Positions 17,411 through 26,014 of a stretch of DNA of 64,000 nucleotides are shown in pieces. The stretch is taken from contig NZ_LRUB01000007.1 in NCBI RefSeq assembly GCF_001550065.1, positions 83,587 through 147,586 of the forward strand, in the 5' to 3' direction. The notes under the pieces are model-generated. The model searched no databases and had not been told where the DNA came from. It was given only the letters and a program-made list of their open reading frames with translations. Source of the stretch: Kordiimonas lipolytica (GTDB lineage Bacteria > Pseudomonadota > Alphaproteobacteria > Sphingomonadales > Kordiimonadaceae). How positions within the stretch are numbered: the stretch's first letter is position 1; each line of letters opens with the position of its first letter. Position numbers and translations under genes: made by a program.

Positions 17411-19042
17411 ATGGCTGTTCAGCAGTCCAGTTTACATGATATATATCAACAGATTAAAGCCATTTCCTATGGTATTTGGCGAAAGCGTTGGTATATGCTT
17501 GGAACAACCTGGTTGGTTAGCCTTCTGGGGTGGGCTTTGGTTGCGACAATGCCATACAAGTATGAGGCAACAGCCCAGATATTTGTAGATACAGAAACAA
17601 TCCTGCCAACAATTGCGCGCGAAATGGGCATCAATGTTGACCTGATGCGCAAGGTGGATATCGTCCGCCGTACCGTTGTGACGCGGTCTAACCTCGAGAA
17701 GATCATCCGACGGTCAGACTATCTTGACCAACTGGCGCGGACCGACAAGGACCTGGATGCCCTAGTCGCTCAATTGACGCGAGACATCCGAATTTTTCCG
17801 CTTGATGAGGGGATGTTCAGGATTCAGTACTCGATTGATGATGACAGGTTGAGCGACCGTCAGCGTGCGGAAGTCGCAAAGCGCGTCGTAGCGAGCTTGC
17901 TGGCGTTTTTCCTGGAGCGCAATACCGAGGACGGTCGGCAGAAATCAGACAGTGCTATCGAGTTTATTGATCAGAAGATCCAGGAATATGCTCAGAAACT
18001 CTCGGATGCTGAGACGGCAGTGGCAAAATTCCAGCAAGACAACATCGAATACCTTGGGTCTGCTGGCAGTTTCATCCAGCGTTTGGACACGGCCAAGGTG
18101 GAACTACGCAAGACCAGCAGCCTGATAGCAGAGGCCCAGGTCACTCACGATACACTCGAACAGCAGATCAAGAATGTGCCAGCCACCATTCGAGAAGCCC
18201 GATCAAGCCGCACCGGCTCCCGGGGGGGAGATGCTGATCCGCTGGAGGAGCGCATCGCGGATCTTGAGAAGAAACTGGATCAGCTCAGAGTGCTTGGCCT
18301 TAAAGACCGCCACCCCGATGTGGTGAATGTCACCCGGCAGATCGATGCCCTGAAGAAAGAACTTCAGGACAAGCAGGACGCGTTGGCTGCTGAGCTCGAG
18401 GGGTCAGCAGAAGCAGGGCGCAATTCCAACCTGACGACAGAAACGCCAAACCGTCTGTACGAGCAGTTGATGCTTCAGATCATTCAGACGCGGACAGAGC
18501 TGCAAACACTGAAGCAACGTGAGAGCGATCAGCGCAAGACCGTTGCTGAAATGGAGGAAAAGGCCAAGCGAGTGCCGGAGATCGAGGCACAGGAGAGCAA
18601 GCTCAAGCGGGACTATGTTTCGATCCGTGGACAATATAACGAATTCGTGCAGCAGAAGCAGGACCTTGACCTTCGGGCAGATGTGGAGGCCACAGATGAG
18701 GCTCTCTCGCTTCGGGTGGTTGAAGAGCCGATCACGCCACAAAGCCCAAGCGGTCCGCCTCGCCTGATTTATTTTGCCGGTGTTTTCGTGGGCTCTCTCA
18801 TTGCTGGGATTGGCGTTGCGCTGGTGCTGTCTCAGCTCCGTCCCGTAGTAATCACTGTGGATCAACTCAGGTCGCATTTTGACTTGCCTATTTTGGGTAA
18901 TGTCACCAAATCCATGTCGGAGGAGGAGAACCGCCGCCGCAGCATCGACCTCTTGTCTTTTGCCGGAGGTGTCCTTCTGCTGTTGATCATTTTCGTATCC
19001 CTGCTTGCGTTCGATATTTTCGGCGCGCCGACGGTAGGTTAA
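17411..19042 (+). CDS. XrtA-system polysaccharide chain-length determinant (Wzz/GumC type)
   Basis: A 543-residue inner-membrane co-polymerase. The Wzz domain begins near residue 10, with TM1 at about 29-51 (YMLGTTWLVSLLGWALVATM), a long periplasmic coiled coil (about residues 180-430), TM2 near 453-475 (LIYFAGVFVGSLIAGIGVAL), and a further hydrophobic segment at the C-terminus (LLSFAGGVLLLLIIFVSLLA). Such proteins set polymer length and couple the periplasm to the outer-membrane channel. The separate tyrosine kinase gene follows 16 bases downstream, so this is the split kinase arrangement. Confidence 0.93.
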   Translation: MAVQQSSLHDIYQQIKAISYGIWRKRWYMLGTTWLVSLLGWALVATMPYKYEATAQIFVDTETILPTIAREMGINVDLMRKVDIVRRTVVTRSNLEKIIRRSDYLDQLARTDKDLDALVAQLTRDIRIFPLDEGMFRIQYSIDDDRLSDRQRAEVAKRVVASLLAFFLERNTEDGRQKSDSAIEFIDQKIQEYAQKLSDAETAVAKFQQDNIEYLGSAGSFIQRLDTAKVELRKTSSLIAEAQVTHDTLEQQIKNVPATIREARSSRTGSRGGDADPLEERIADLEKKLDQLRVLGLKDRHPDVVNVTRQIDALKKELQDKQDALAAELEGSAEAGRNSNLTTETPNRLYEQLMLQIIQTRTELQTLKQRESDQRKTVAEMEEKAKRVPEIEAQESKLKRDYVSIRGQYNEFVQQKQDLDLRADVEATDEALSLRVVEEPITPQSPSGPPRLIYFAGVFVGSLIAGIGVALVLSQLRPVVITVDQLRSHFDLPILGNVTKSMSEEENRRRSIDLLSFAGGVLLLLIIFVSLLAFDIFGAPTVG

Positions 19043-19058
19043 GGGTGAGTATCGTGTA

Positions 19059-20246
19059 ATGGACCTGATCGAACGGGCAGCGCAGAAAGAAAAGAAGAAG
19101 AAGGAGAGTGGTGGCTCTCTGGTCGAGCGCGCGGCTGAGCTTGGCAGTTCTGGTCAGTCCAAAGCGCGAGGCATTGGGGTCGGTAGCCAGGCTCCTTCGG
19201 AAAAGAAGCCTGATCCGTCATCCTTAAACCCTATTTCCCAGCAGGAACAACCGAAGCAGTTCAGGGGTATCGGACAGCCTGGGGCGCCGCGGACCGATGC
19301 GGCTGACGGCGACACACAAAAGAAAGCAGCGATAGGCGGTATCGGGTCGCCAGAGGCGCGTCGCAGCACTGCTGATAGACTGGCAGACAAGATTGTCGAC
19401 AAGCCGTTGCCGGTGCAGCCGCCAGAGCCTAGCCCAAAGCCTGAGCTAGACGAAATGAAGGCGCCGCTAAAACCTGAAAAGGTAGGCAAGGCCAGCAAAG
19501 CCGGAAGCGGAAAGCGTAAGGAACAGCAAATTGACCTTATGGCGCTTCGGGAAGCTGGCTATATCACGCCCGACATGCCGCCCAACCTGATGTCCGAAGA
19601 GTTCCGTATCATTAAGCGCTCCATCCTACTGAACGCGTTTGGCAAAGAGCGGCGGGTCGATAACGGTAACGTGGTGCTTGTTACCAGTTCCAATCCTGGC
19701 GAAGGTAAATCATTCTGCGCCATTAACCTGGCGCTTTCCGTGGCTACGGAACAAGATACGACTGTTCTCCTGATTGATGCTGACTTTTCAAAGCCTGAGG
19801 TGCTGAACCGCCTTGGCGTCAGTGGTGGTCGGGGGTTGATGGATGTCGTGGCGGATGAAGAGATTGAAATTGGCGACTGCCTGATCCGCACTAATATCCC
19901 GAACCTTGTGTTGTTGCCCGCAGGTCGACAGCACAACCTGACAACAGAGTTGCTCGCCAGTGAGCGGATGGAAAAGATTGTAAGCGAGATCGGGTCTCGG
20001 TATCCAGACCGACTGGTGGTTTTTGATTCTCCGCCCGTACTTGCGAGCTCGGCAGCTTCGGTTCTGGCGCTATACATGGGGCAGACAATCTTTGTGATTG
20101 AGGCGGAAAAGACCACTGAGCCTCAGATCAAGGAAAGCCTGAGCATGATCAGTGCCTGCGAGCATATCAACCTGCTTCTGAACAAGACCCGTTACAGTGG
20201 TAGCAACAAGAAATTTGCGTCTTACTACGGGTACGGCGGCCGATAG
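19059..20246 (+). CDS. XrtA-associated tyrosine autokinase
   Basis: A 395-residue BY-kinase. The first 150 residues are low-complexity, charged and Pro/Lys-rich; the kinase domain follows, with Walker A in SSNPGEGKSFCAINLAL, Walker A' in LLIDADFSKPEV, and Walker B in VVFDSPPVLASS. The C-terminus ends in a tyrosine cluster (ASYYGYGGR) that would be the autophosphorylation site. In such systems phosphorylation cycles control polymer export with the neighbouring Wzz-like protein. The long linker is unusual in length but common in XrtA loci. Confidence 0.93.
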   Translation: MDLIERAAQKEKKKKESGGSLVERAAELGSSGQSKARGIGVGSQAPSEKKPDPSSLNPISQQEQPKQFRGIGQPGAPRTDAADGDTQKKAAIGGIGSPEARRSTADRLADKIVDKPLPVQPPEPSPKPELDEMKAPLKPEKVGKASKAGSGKRKEQQIDLMALREAGYITPDMPPNLMSEEFRIIKRSILLNAFGKERRVDNGNVVLVTSSNPGEGKSFCAINLALSVATEQDTTVLLIDADFSKPEVLNRLGVSGGRGLMDVVADEEIEIGDCLIRTNIPNLVLLPAGRQHNLTTELLASERMEKIVSEIGSRYPDRLVVFDSPPVLASSAASVLALYMGQTIFVIEAEKTTEPQIKESLSMISACEHINLLLNKTRYSGSNKKFASYYGYGGR

Positions 20247-20258
20247 GGGAAATGCTAG

Positions 20259-21740
20259 GTGGGGGCTTTCTCCGGCAATATCCGAATATTCCGGCTCTTC
20301 TTACTTGGTGCCTTGGCTTTATGCCTGGGTGCCGAGTTAGGTGCCCTACACGCCCAGCATATCTGGTTCGACCCTAGGGTAGAGGCCAAACTGGCTTTTT
20401 CCGATAATTCTCTGCTGAGTGAAGGAAACAGGCAGGCTGACACGGTGCTGAACTTTGCGCCCGGCCTTAATACCCGCATAGAGGGACGAAAACTTCGCGG
20501 TGCACTCGACTATTCCTACGACTATCTCCGCTTTTTGTCGGACGGATCGTCGGAAAGCCGACACAATCTTTTCGGCACTTTTGATATGGATGTTTGGGAA
20601 GATCATCTTACAGTCAACAGTCGCGCCAGCTTGCGGCAGGTGTTTCTGGACCGGGGTGGCAGCCTTTCCAAAAGCATCGCCAATAAAAGCACCAATCGGC
20701 GACTGGTGCAGAGCTATACAGGCAGTGCAATCCTGAAAGGTACAGTTCGGAACTATGCCGACTGGCGCATAAGTTACCGGTATGGACTGACCCTCAGCCC
20801 TGCAGACAACTTGGCGGATGAAACTATCACTACAAACTTCTCGGACACACAGACCCACGAAGTGCGTGCGTCCATTGGTTCGGGACAGCGGTTCAATAAC
20901 TTGGAGTGGCGGCTTTATGCCAGCAGCCAGCGAAGTCAGCGCAGCCTGGATGTCAATGATTTCCGAACAGAAAGTGCAGGCGCAGAACTTCAGTTGAAGT
21001 TTAATCGGCATTTTTCGCTTATTGGCTCTCTCGGCTATGCCCAGAACGGCTTGCAAACACAGGCGCTGGCGGTTGATGGCATGTCCTGGGAGACAGGCTT
21101 TCGGCTAACACCGGGAAGCAAACTTGACCTTACCATGAAGCTGGGGAAAGAAGGCAATCGGACTAAGTGGTATGGTCGCCTGCAGCATTTCTTCTCGGTG
21201 CGCCTGGATTTGGTTGCCAGTTACACGGATACCATCACCTCCAATGCAATTGTCCTCAACGATACGTTGCAGTCGCTGCAGTTTGATCCGTCGCGTGGCA
21301 TTATCGACACACAAGGGCTGCCGGTGGATGAAACGGACCCGAGTTTTTCCTTGTCAGATGTGGATTTTCGTCGCCGGAACGCCAGCGCTGTCCTGACATG
21401 GCGGCACAAGCGATCTCAGCTATATCTGAACGGTAACATGGAGTGGCGGACCTTTGATGATAATTCAGGTACAGCCTCATCTTGGGGTGTTTCCACTGGC
21501 TTTAAAAGGCAGGTGAATAAAAACACTGATTTATCCGGAACAATAAGTTATCGTCGCAGTAGATTTGAGGACGGAGTTCGGGTAGATAATTATTTTGTGG
21601 GCAGCTTGGATTGGTCAAAGCGCGTATCTAAGTATTTTACCTTCTCGGTGAATGCGAGTCATAGCCAGAGGCAGTCGAATGAGCAGGGCTCGGACTTAAT
21701 GGAAAATGCGTTGACCCTGTATCTAAGAGGGACGTTTTAA
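20259..21740 (+). CDS. PEP-CTERM system-associated outer-membrane beta-barrel protein
   Basis: A 493-residue protein of the TIGR03016-like family: signal peptide (RLFLLGALALCLGAELGALHA, cut before about residue 33) followed by many alternating amphipathic strands (for example LRGALDYSYDYLRF, WRISYRYGLTLS) ending in an aromatic C-terminal strand, LTLYLRGTF, as expected for Bam-inserted barrels. It probably sits in the outer membrane and may help export or anchor polymer or PEP-CTERM proteins; the function is not established. The start is GTG 20259, with AGGGGA upstream; a nearby ATG at 20252 is in the wrong frame. Confidence 0.88.
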   Translation: MGAFSGNIRIFRLFLLGALALCLGAELGALHAQHIWFDPRVEAKLAFSDNSLLSEGNRQADTVLNFAPGLNTRIEGRKLRGALDYSYDYLRFLSDGSSESRHNLFGTFDMDVWEDHLTVNSRASLRQVFLDRGGSLSKSIANKSTNRRLVQSYTGSAILKGTVRNYADWRISYRYGLTLSPADNLADETITTNFSDTQTHEVRASIGSGQRFNNLEWRLYASSQRSQRSLDVNDFRTESAGAELQLKFNRHFSLIGSLGYAQNGLQTQALAVDGMSWETGFRLTPGSKLDLTMKLGKEGNRTKWYGRLQHFFSVRLDLVASYTDTITSNAIVLNDTLQSLQFDPSRGIIDTQGLPVDETDPSFSLSDVDFRRRNASAVLTWRHKRSQLYLNGNMEWRTFDDNSGTASSWGVSTGFKRQVNKNTDLSGTISYRRSRFEDGVRVDNYFVGSLDWSKRVSKYFTFSVNASHSQRQSNEQGSDLMENALTLYLRGTF

Positions 21741-21746
21741 GGCGGT

Positions 21747-22835
21747 ATGTACGAAAGTTTTTACAATTTGCAGGGGCGTCCGTTTCAGCTGACGCCGGAT
21801 CCTCGCTTTTATTTCAGTTCGCGCACTCATAAGAAGGCGATGGCTTACCTCACCTATGGTTTGAACCAGGGGGAAGGCTTCATTATCGTGACCGGTGACA
21901 TTGGTACCGGTAAAACTACACTTGTGCGGCACCTCTTTGAGACGTTGGACCGTAACGAGTTTATCGCGGCAATGATCGTAAGCACCCAACTGAGCGCCGA
22001 GGACCTTTTGCGTAGCGTTGTGGCAGCGTTCGGCCTGGATGCTCAGGCGGAAGACAAAGGCCAACTGCTGGCAAGGCTAGAAAAGTATCTGCGGGAACAG
22101 TTCCAGATGGGGCGCCGTGCGCTTCTAGTGGTTGACGAGGCGCAGAATCTGTCCAACGCAGCACTGGAAGAGATGCGTATGCTTTCAAACTTCCAGGAAG
22201 GTGACAAGGCTCTGCTCCAGAGCTTTCTGGTTGGTCAGCCGGAATTTCGCGAACGTATCTTCTCTGCCCCTGAACTGGAGCAGCTCCGACAGCGTGTGAT
22301 CGCGACCCACCATCTTGAGCCGATGGAAGAGGAAGAGCTCGCAGGCTATATCGAGCACCGGCTTCGCCTGGTCGGTTGGGACAATGACCCTTGCTTCACG
22401 GCTGATGCAGTTGAGGCCATTTATCAACACAGTGCTGGTGTGCCCCGGCGCCTGAACACCCTTTGTTCGCGGATCCTGCTTTATGGTGCGCTTGAAGAAA
22501 TTCACACCGTAGATGCTGAAACGGTAGACGCTGTAATTGCTGATATGGCCAGCGATACAAGGCAGGTTACGCCGACATCTTCAGCTATTCATCGGCCCGC
22601 TACTGCGCCCGTCAATCTGCAGAATGATCCTTCAGTCCCGCTTGAGAGATCGGGGGGCAGTGGTGCCAAAGAGTCTTCTTCCGGAAAGTCCGCAGAAAAG
22701 GACAAAGAGAAGGAAGAGATGCAGGACCGTATCAACCAGCTCGAGAATATGATGAAGTCGCAGGACGAAACCCTGAAGCAACTGACCAGCCTCATGGCTC
22801 AGTTGGCTGGTGGCGGTGAAAAGGATGACAAGTAA
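21747..22835 (+). CDS. XrtA-associated AAA ATPase (ExeA/GspA-like)
   Basis: A 362-residue ATPase. Walker A is VTGDIGTGKTTLVRHL (about residues 45-60), Walker B is LLVVDEAQNLS (about 128-138), with an arginine-rich sensor region SAGVPRRLNTLCSR. The last 70 residues are charged and end in a coiled coil (MQDRINQLENMMKSQDETLK). The family is a standard member of exosortase A loci and is thought to power assembly or secretion, but its direct target is unknown. The start is six bases after the barrel gene, with AAGGCGG as ribosome site; the end overlaps the deacetylase gene. Confidence 0.92.
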   Translation: MYESFYNLQGRPFQLTPDPRFYFSSRTHKKAMAYLTYGLNQGEGFIIVTGDIGTGKTTLVRHLFETLDRNEFIAAMIVSTQLSAEDLLRSVVAAFGLDAQAEDKGQLLARLEKYLREQFQMGRRALLVVDEAQNLSNAALEEMRMLSNFQEGDKALLQSFLVGQPEFRERIFSAPELEQLRQRVIATHHLEPMEEEELAGYIEHRLRLVGWDNDPCFTADAVEAIYQHSAGVPRRLNTLCSRILLYGALEEIHTVDAETVDAVIADMASDTRQVTPTSSAIHRPATAPVNLQNDPSVPLERSGGSGAKESSSGKSAEKDKEKEEMQDRINQLENMMKSQDETLKQLTSLMAQLAGGGEKDDK

Positions 22836-23748
22836 GGCTACATCTGTCCTTACGTCGATTGAGCCAGTGGCGACCGGCATCAAATTTGGTGACCGGTCTG
22901 CTTTTACCGTTGATGTTGAAGAATGGTTCCAGGTTGGTGCGTTTGAGAATACGCTGCACCGTGACGAATGGCATGGCCTTGAAAGTCGCGTGGAACACCA
23001 AACCCACAATGTCTTAAAACTTCTTGATGCCCACGGCGTAAAGGGAACCTTCTTTTGTCTGGGGTGGGTGGTGGAACGCCATCCTTTGCTTATTACCGCC
23101 ATCCACGAAGCTGGACACGAAGTGGCGTGCCACGGCCGAGACCACAAGCGCCTTTTTACCATGACGCGTGACCAGTTTCTTGAGGACGTAGCTGGGGCCA
23201 AGGCCCAGCTTGAAGATGCGACAGGCGCGCCAGTGACTGGATATCGAGCCCCCAGCTTTTCGCTGACGCCGGATGTATGGTGGGCCTATGAATGCCTGGA
23301 AGAACTTGGCTTTCGCTATAGCTCGAGCCTCTATCCAGTCCATCATGATCATTATGGTATGCCGGAGGCGCCGCGGCGGCCGTTCTGGCCTGTTGGCAAG
23401 GGCCGAATTCTGGAAGTGCCGATGAGCGTCTATCATCTTGGCCGGGCATGGCCTGCGTCAGGGGGCGGCTATTTCCGCCTGCTACCGTATTTCCTAGGCA
23501 AAGGGCTTTTCAGCGGCAGTGCCGGCCAAACCGGCCTGCCAGGTGTCTTTTATATGCATCCCTGGGAAATGGACCCTGATCAGCCCTATGTTGCAGATGC
23601 GCCGCTCTTGTCACGGTTCAGGCACTATACGAACCAAAGCCGCATGGCCAGAAAGGTGGGGCGCTTCTGTGACAGCCGTCCGTGGGGGCGCATGGATGAA
23701 ATTTTTGGTGTTGCCTTCACGGAAGAGGGCAAGGCTGGCAGCCAATGA
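22825..23748 (+). CDS. XrtA-associated polysaccharide deacetylase (DUF3473)
   Basis: A 307-residue NodB-type deacetylase. The metal-binding aspartate is in AFTVDVEEWFQVGAF and the metal histidines are in EAGHEVACHGRDHKRL; the C-terminal DUF3473 extension is present (LPYFLGKGLFSG, YMHPWEMDPDQP). It would remove acetyl groups from amino sugars of the EPS. ATG 22825 is preferred over GTG 22810; either way it overlaps the end of the ATPase gene, a sign of coupling. Its stop overlaps the next start (ATGA). Confidence 0.92.
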   Translation: MTSKATSVLTSIEPVATGIKFGDRSAFTVDVEEWFQVGAFENTLHRDEWHGLESRVEHQTHNVLKLLDAHGVKGTFFCLGWVVERHPLLITAIHEAGHEVACHGRDHKRLFTMTRDQFLEDVAGAKAQLEDATGAPVTGYRAPSFSLTPDVWWAYECLEELGFRYSSSLYPVHHDHYGMPEAPRRPFWPVGKGRILEVPMSVYHLGRAWPASGGGYFRLLPYFLGKGLFSGSAGQTGLPGVFYMHPWEMDPDQPYVADAPLLSRFRHYTNQSRMARKVGRFCDSRPWGRMDEIFGVAFTEEGKAGSQ

Positions 23749-24791
23749 CAGTCCGCGTTAGACAACTTGATACTGCAGCGGTTGCGCCATGGGACGAATT
23801 CGTTGAAGCGCACCCTGATGGAACCTTTTGTCACCGCGCTGGCTGGAAACAGGTCATTGAAGACGGGGCAGGGCACGAAAGCCCATTCCTTATCGCAGAG
23901 CAGGACGGGGCGATTGTCGGCGTATTGCCACTTACGCTTAGGCTTAGTCTATTGTTCGGCAAACTGGCAACATCGACCATGTTTGGTGTTTATGGTGGCC
24001 CGCTGGCGGTCAATGACGAAGCATATCAGGCGCTGGACGAGGCGGCCTGGAAGCTCGCGCGTGACGCCGGATGCGATACGCTTGAATATCGTACACTGCG
24101 TGCGCGCCACCAAGGTGAGCCCGACTGGCAGACGGCAAGCGGAAAAGCCGCAACCTTTATCAAGGACATCGTGCCCGGCGACGAGCAGGAAATGCTCCTG
24201 CAGATTCCGCGCAAACAACGGGCCGTTGTCCGGAAATCACTTAAGCATGGCCTTGTAAGTGATTGGAGTTCAGTTGTTTCTGAGTTTTATGATCTCTATG
24301 CCTATTCAGTTCATGGCCTCGGCACGCCTGTATTTCCGAAGGCACTATTTCAGGCATTCAAGGCGGTGTTTGGTGACGATGTGCTGATTCAGATCATCCG
24401 TGATGGAGATGGTTTAGGCGTAGCAAGCCTGATGAGCTTCCGCACCAAAGATACCATATTGCCTTTTTACGCCGGAAGCAGTGCGCATGCACGCGGCCTG
24501 GCAGCACATGATTTCATGTATTTTGACCTGATGAAGAAAGCCGTCGCGGACGGTCATGCAAAGTTCGATTTTGGTCGTAGCAAAGTGGGAACGGGGCCAT
24601 ATAATTTCAAGAAAAACTGGGGTTTTGAGCCCACACCGCTTGAATATGAATACCGTCTGGCTCCTGGTGCAAGCATCCCCAATATGTCGCCGCAAAACCG
24701 CAAGTTCAGCCTTCTGATTGCTGCCTGGAAGCGTCTGCCCCTCGGTTTGGCAAACTTGATTGGTCCGCCGGTGGCAAGGCATCTGGGGTAG
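23745..24791 (+). CDS. XrtA-associated FemAB-like N-acyltransferase
   Basis: A 348-residue protein with the double GNAT fold of FemAB/peptidoglycan bridge formation proteins (PEP-CTERM-associated subfamily). Typical segments are HPDGTFCHRAGWKQVIED near the start and FDFGRSKVGTGPYNFKKNWGF near the end. It may transfer an aminoacyl or acyl group to the polysaccharide or to another surface acceptor; the substrate is unknown. The start overlaps the deacetylase stop by four bases (ATGA), supporting one operon. Confidence 0.9.
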   Translation: MTVRVRQLDTAAVAPWDEFVEAHPDGTFCHRAGWKQVIEDGAGHESPFLIAEQDGAIVGVLPLTLRLSLLFGKLATSTMFGVYGGPLAVNDEAYQALDEAAWKLARDAGCDTLEYRTLRARHQGEPDWQTASGKAATFIKDIVPGDEQEMLLQIPRKQRAVVRKSLKHGLVSDWSSVVSEFYDLYAYSVHGLGTPVFPKALFQAFKAVFGDDVLIQIIRDGDGLGVASLMSFRTKDTILPFYAGSSAHARGLAAHDFMYFDLMKKAVADGHAKFDFGRSKVGTGPYNFKKNWGFEPTPLEYEYRLAPGASIPNMSPQNRKFSLLIAAWKRLPLGLANLIGPPVARHLG

Positions 24792-24796
24792 CGCAT

Positions 24797-26014
24797 ATGG
24801 CACGAATACTTTTCCTCGCGCACCGTATTCCTTATCCGCCTAATAAAGGCGACAAGATCAGGTCATGGCATTTTCTTGAGCATTTGCTTGAAAAGCATGA
24901 GGTGCATCTGGCCTTTTATGTGGATCAGCCCAGGGACCTGGTGCACATAGACTTTCTTCACACTAAGGTCAAAAGTCTTTGCTACCACTATGTCAGCCGA
25001 TTATCGCAGTTTGCGGGCGCGGCCCTTGGGCTGTTAACCGCGCGGCCCATGACACTTGCGGCCTATCCGAAGCGTAAGTTGAAGGCCTATGTGGACGACC
25101 TGTTTGCCAGGGACGAGATCGACCTTGTTTTCCTGTTTTCAGGCGCGGTCGCACCGCTGATTGCCGATAAGCCAGAAAGGGTGCCGGTGATTGCCGACCT
25201 TGTGGACGTGGACAGTGACAAGTGGGCCGCTTATGCCGCGCAGCATAGCTTCCCAATGTCCTGGGTTTACGCCAGGGAAGCCCGCTTGTTGTTCCGCTTC
25301 GAAGCGTCAGTCGCGGAGGCTGCGTCAGCGACCACTTTTGTAAGTGAGGCCGAGGCCGCTTTGTTCCGCAGCAAACTTCCGACCACAAGCAGGGCGCGGG
25401 TCTGTCATATCAACAACGGGGTGGACCTGAAGGCTTTCGATCCAAAGCGCTTCCAGGATACTGCAGTGGCACCGCAAACTGTCATCTTCACAGGCGCGAT
25501 GGACTATCAGCCCAATGTTGAAGCAGTGGAGTGGTTTGTCACCAATGTCTGGCCATCTGTGTGCAGGTCGGTGCCGGAGGCCCGGTTCCTGATTGCAGGC
25601 GCGCCGGTCCATCCAAGGGTTCAGGCTTTGGCCGAAAACTCGAACGTGTCGGTGCTTGGTTTTGTGGATGACATGGCCGAAACCATCGCCGGGACAGGCA
25701 TTGTCGTCGCGCCGCTTCTGACTGCGCGCGGCGTGCAAAACAAGGTGCTGGAGGGCATGGCCATGGGGAAAGCCGTTGTAGCAACCCCTGCGGCCAAGGA
25801 AGGTATCGAAGCGGAAGAGGGCAAGCATCTGCTGGTGGCGGATGGAGCAGATGGGTTAGGCAGTGCAATCATCAGTCTTTTGTGCAATCCAGACGATGCA
25901 GCCAGACTTGGAGCTTTTGCCCGCGTCCATATGGAAACTCATTATGGCTGGTCCAGGACACTTGCCGAGCTCGACGTGCTTATTGCCGAGGTTTGCCAGA
26001 AGGACGTTGGCTGA
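24797..26014 (+). CDS. XrtA-system glycosyltransferase (TIGR03087 type)
   Basis: A 405-residue GT-B glycosyltransferase starting ARILFLAHRIPYPPNKGDKIRS (first residues 2-23), the hallmark of the PEP-CTERM/EpsH1-associated sugar transferase family. The C-terminal domain has VIFTGAMDYQPNVEAVEWF and ARGVQNKVLEGMAMGKAVV. It adds a sugar during EPS repeat-unit assembly in the cytoplasm. It is five bases after the FemAB-like gene and its TGA overlaps the exosortase ATG by one base (TGATG). Confidence 0.93.
   Translation: MARILFLAHRIPYPPNKGDKIRSWHFLEHLLEKHEVHLAFYVDQPRDLVHIDFLHTKVKSLCYHYVSRLSQFAGAALGLLTARPMTLAAYPKRKLKAYVDDLFARDEIDLVFLFSGAVAPLIADKPERVPVIADLVDVDSDKWAAYAAQHSFPMSWVYAREARLLFRFEASVAEAASATTFVSEAEAALFRSKLPTTSRARVCHINNGVDLKAFDPKRFQDTAVAPQTVIFTGAMDYQPNVEAVEWFVTNVWPSVCRSVPEARFLIAGAPVHPRVQALAENSNVSVLGFVDDMAETIAGTGIVVAPLLTARGVQNKVLEGMAMGKAVVATPAAKEGIEAEEGKHLLVADGADGLGSAIISLLCNPDDAARLGAFARVHMETHYGWSRTLAELDVLIAEVCQKDVG

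Noticed and set aside
25882..26013. N-terminal extension of the exosortase frame
   Set aside because: These 44 codons overlap the glycosyltransferase gene in another frame and lack family similarity; ATG 26014 with TGATG overlap is better.
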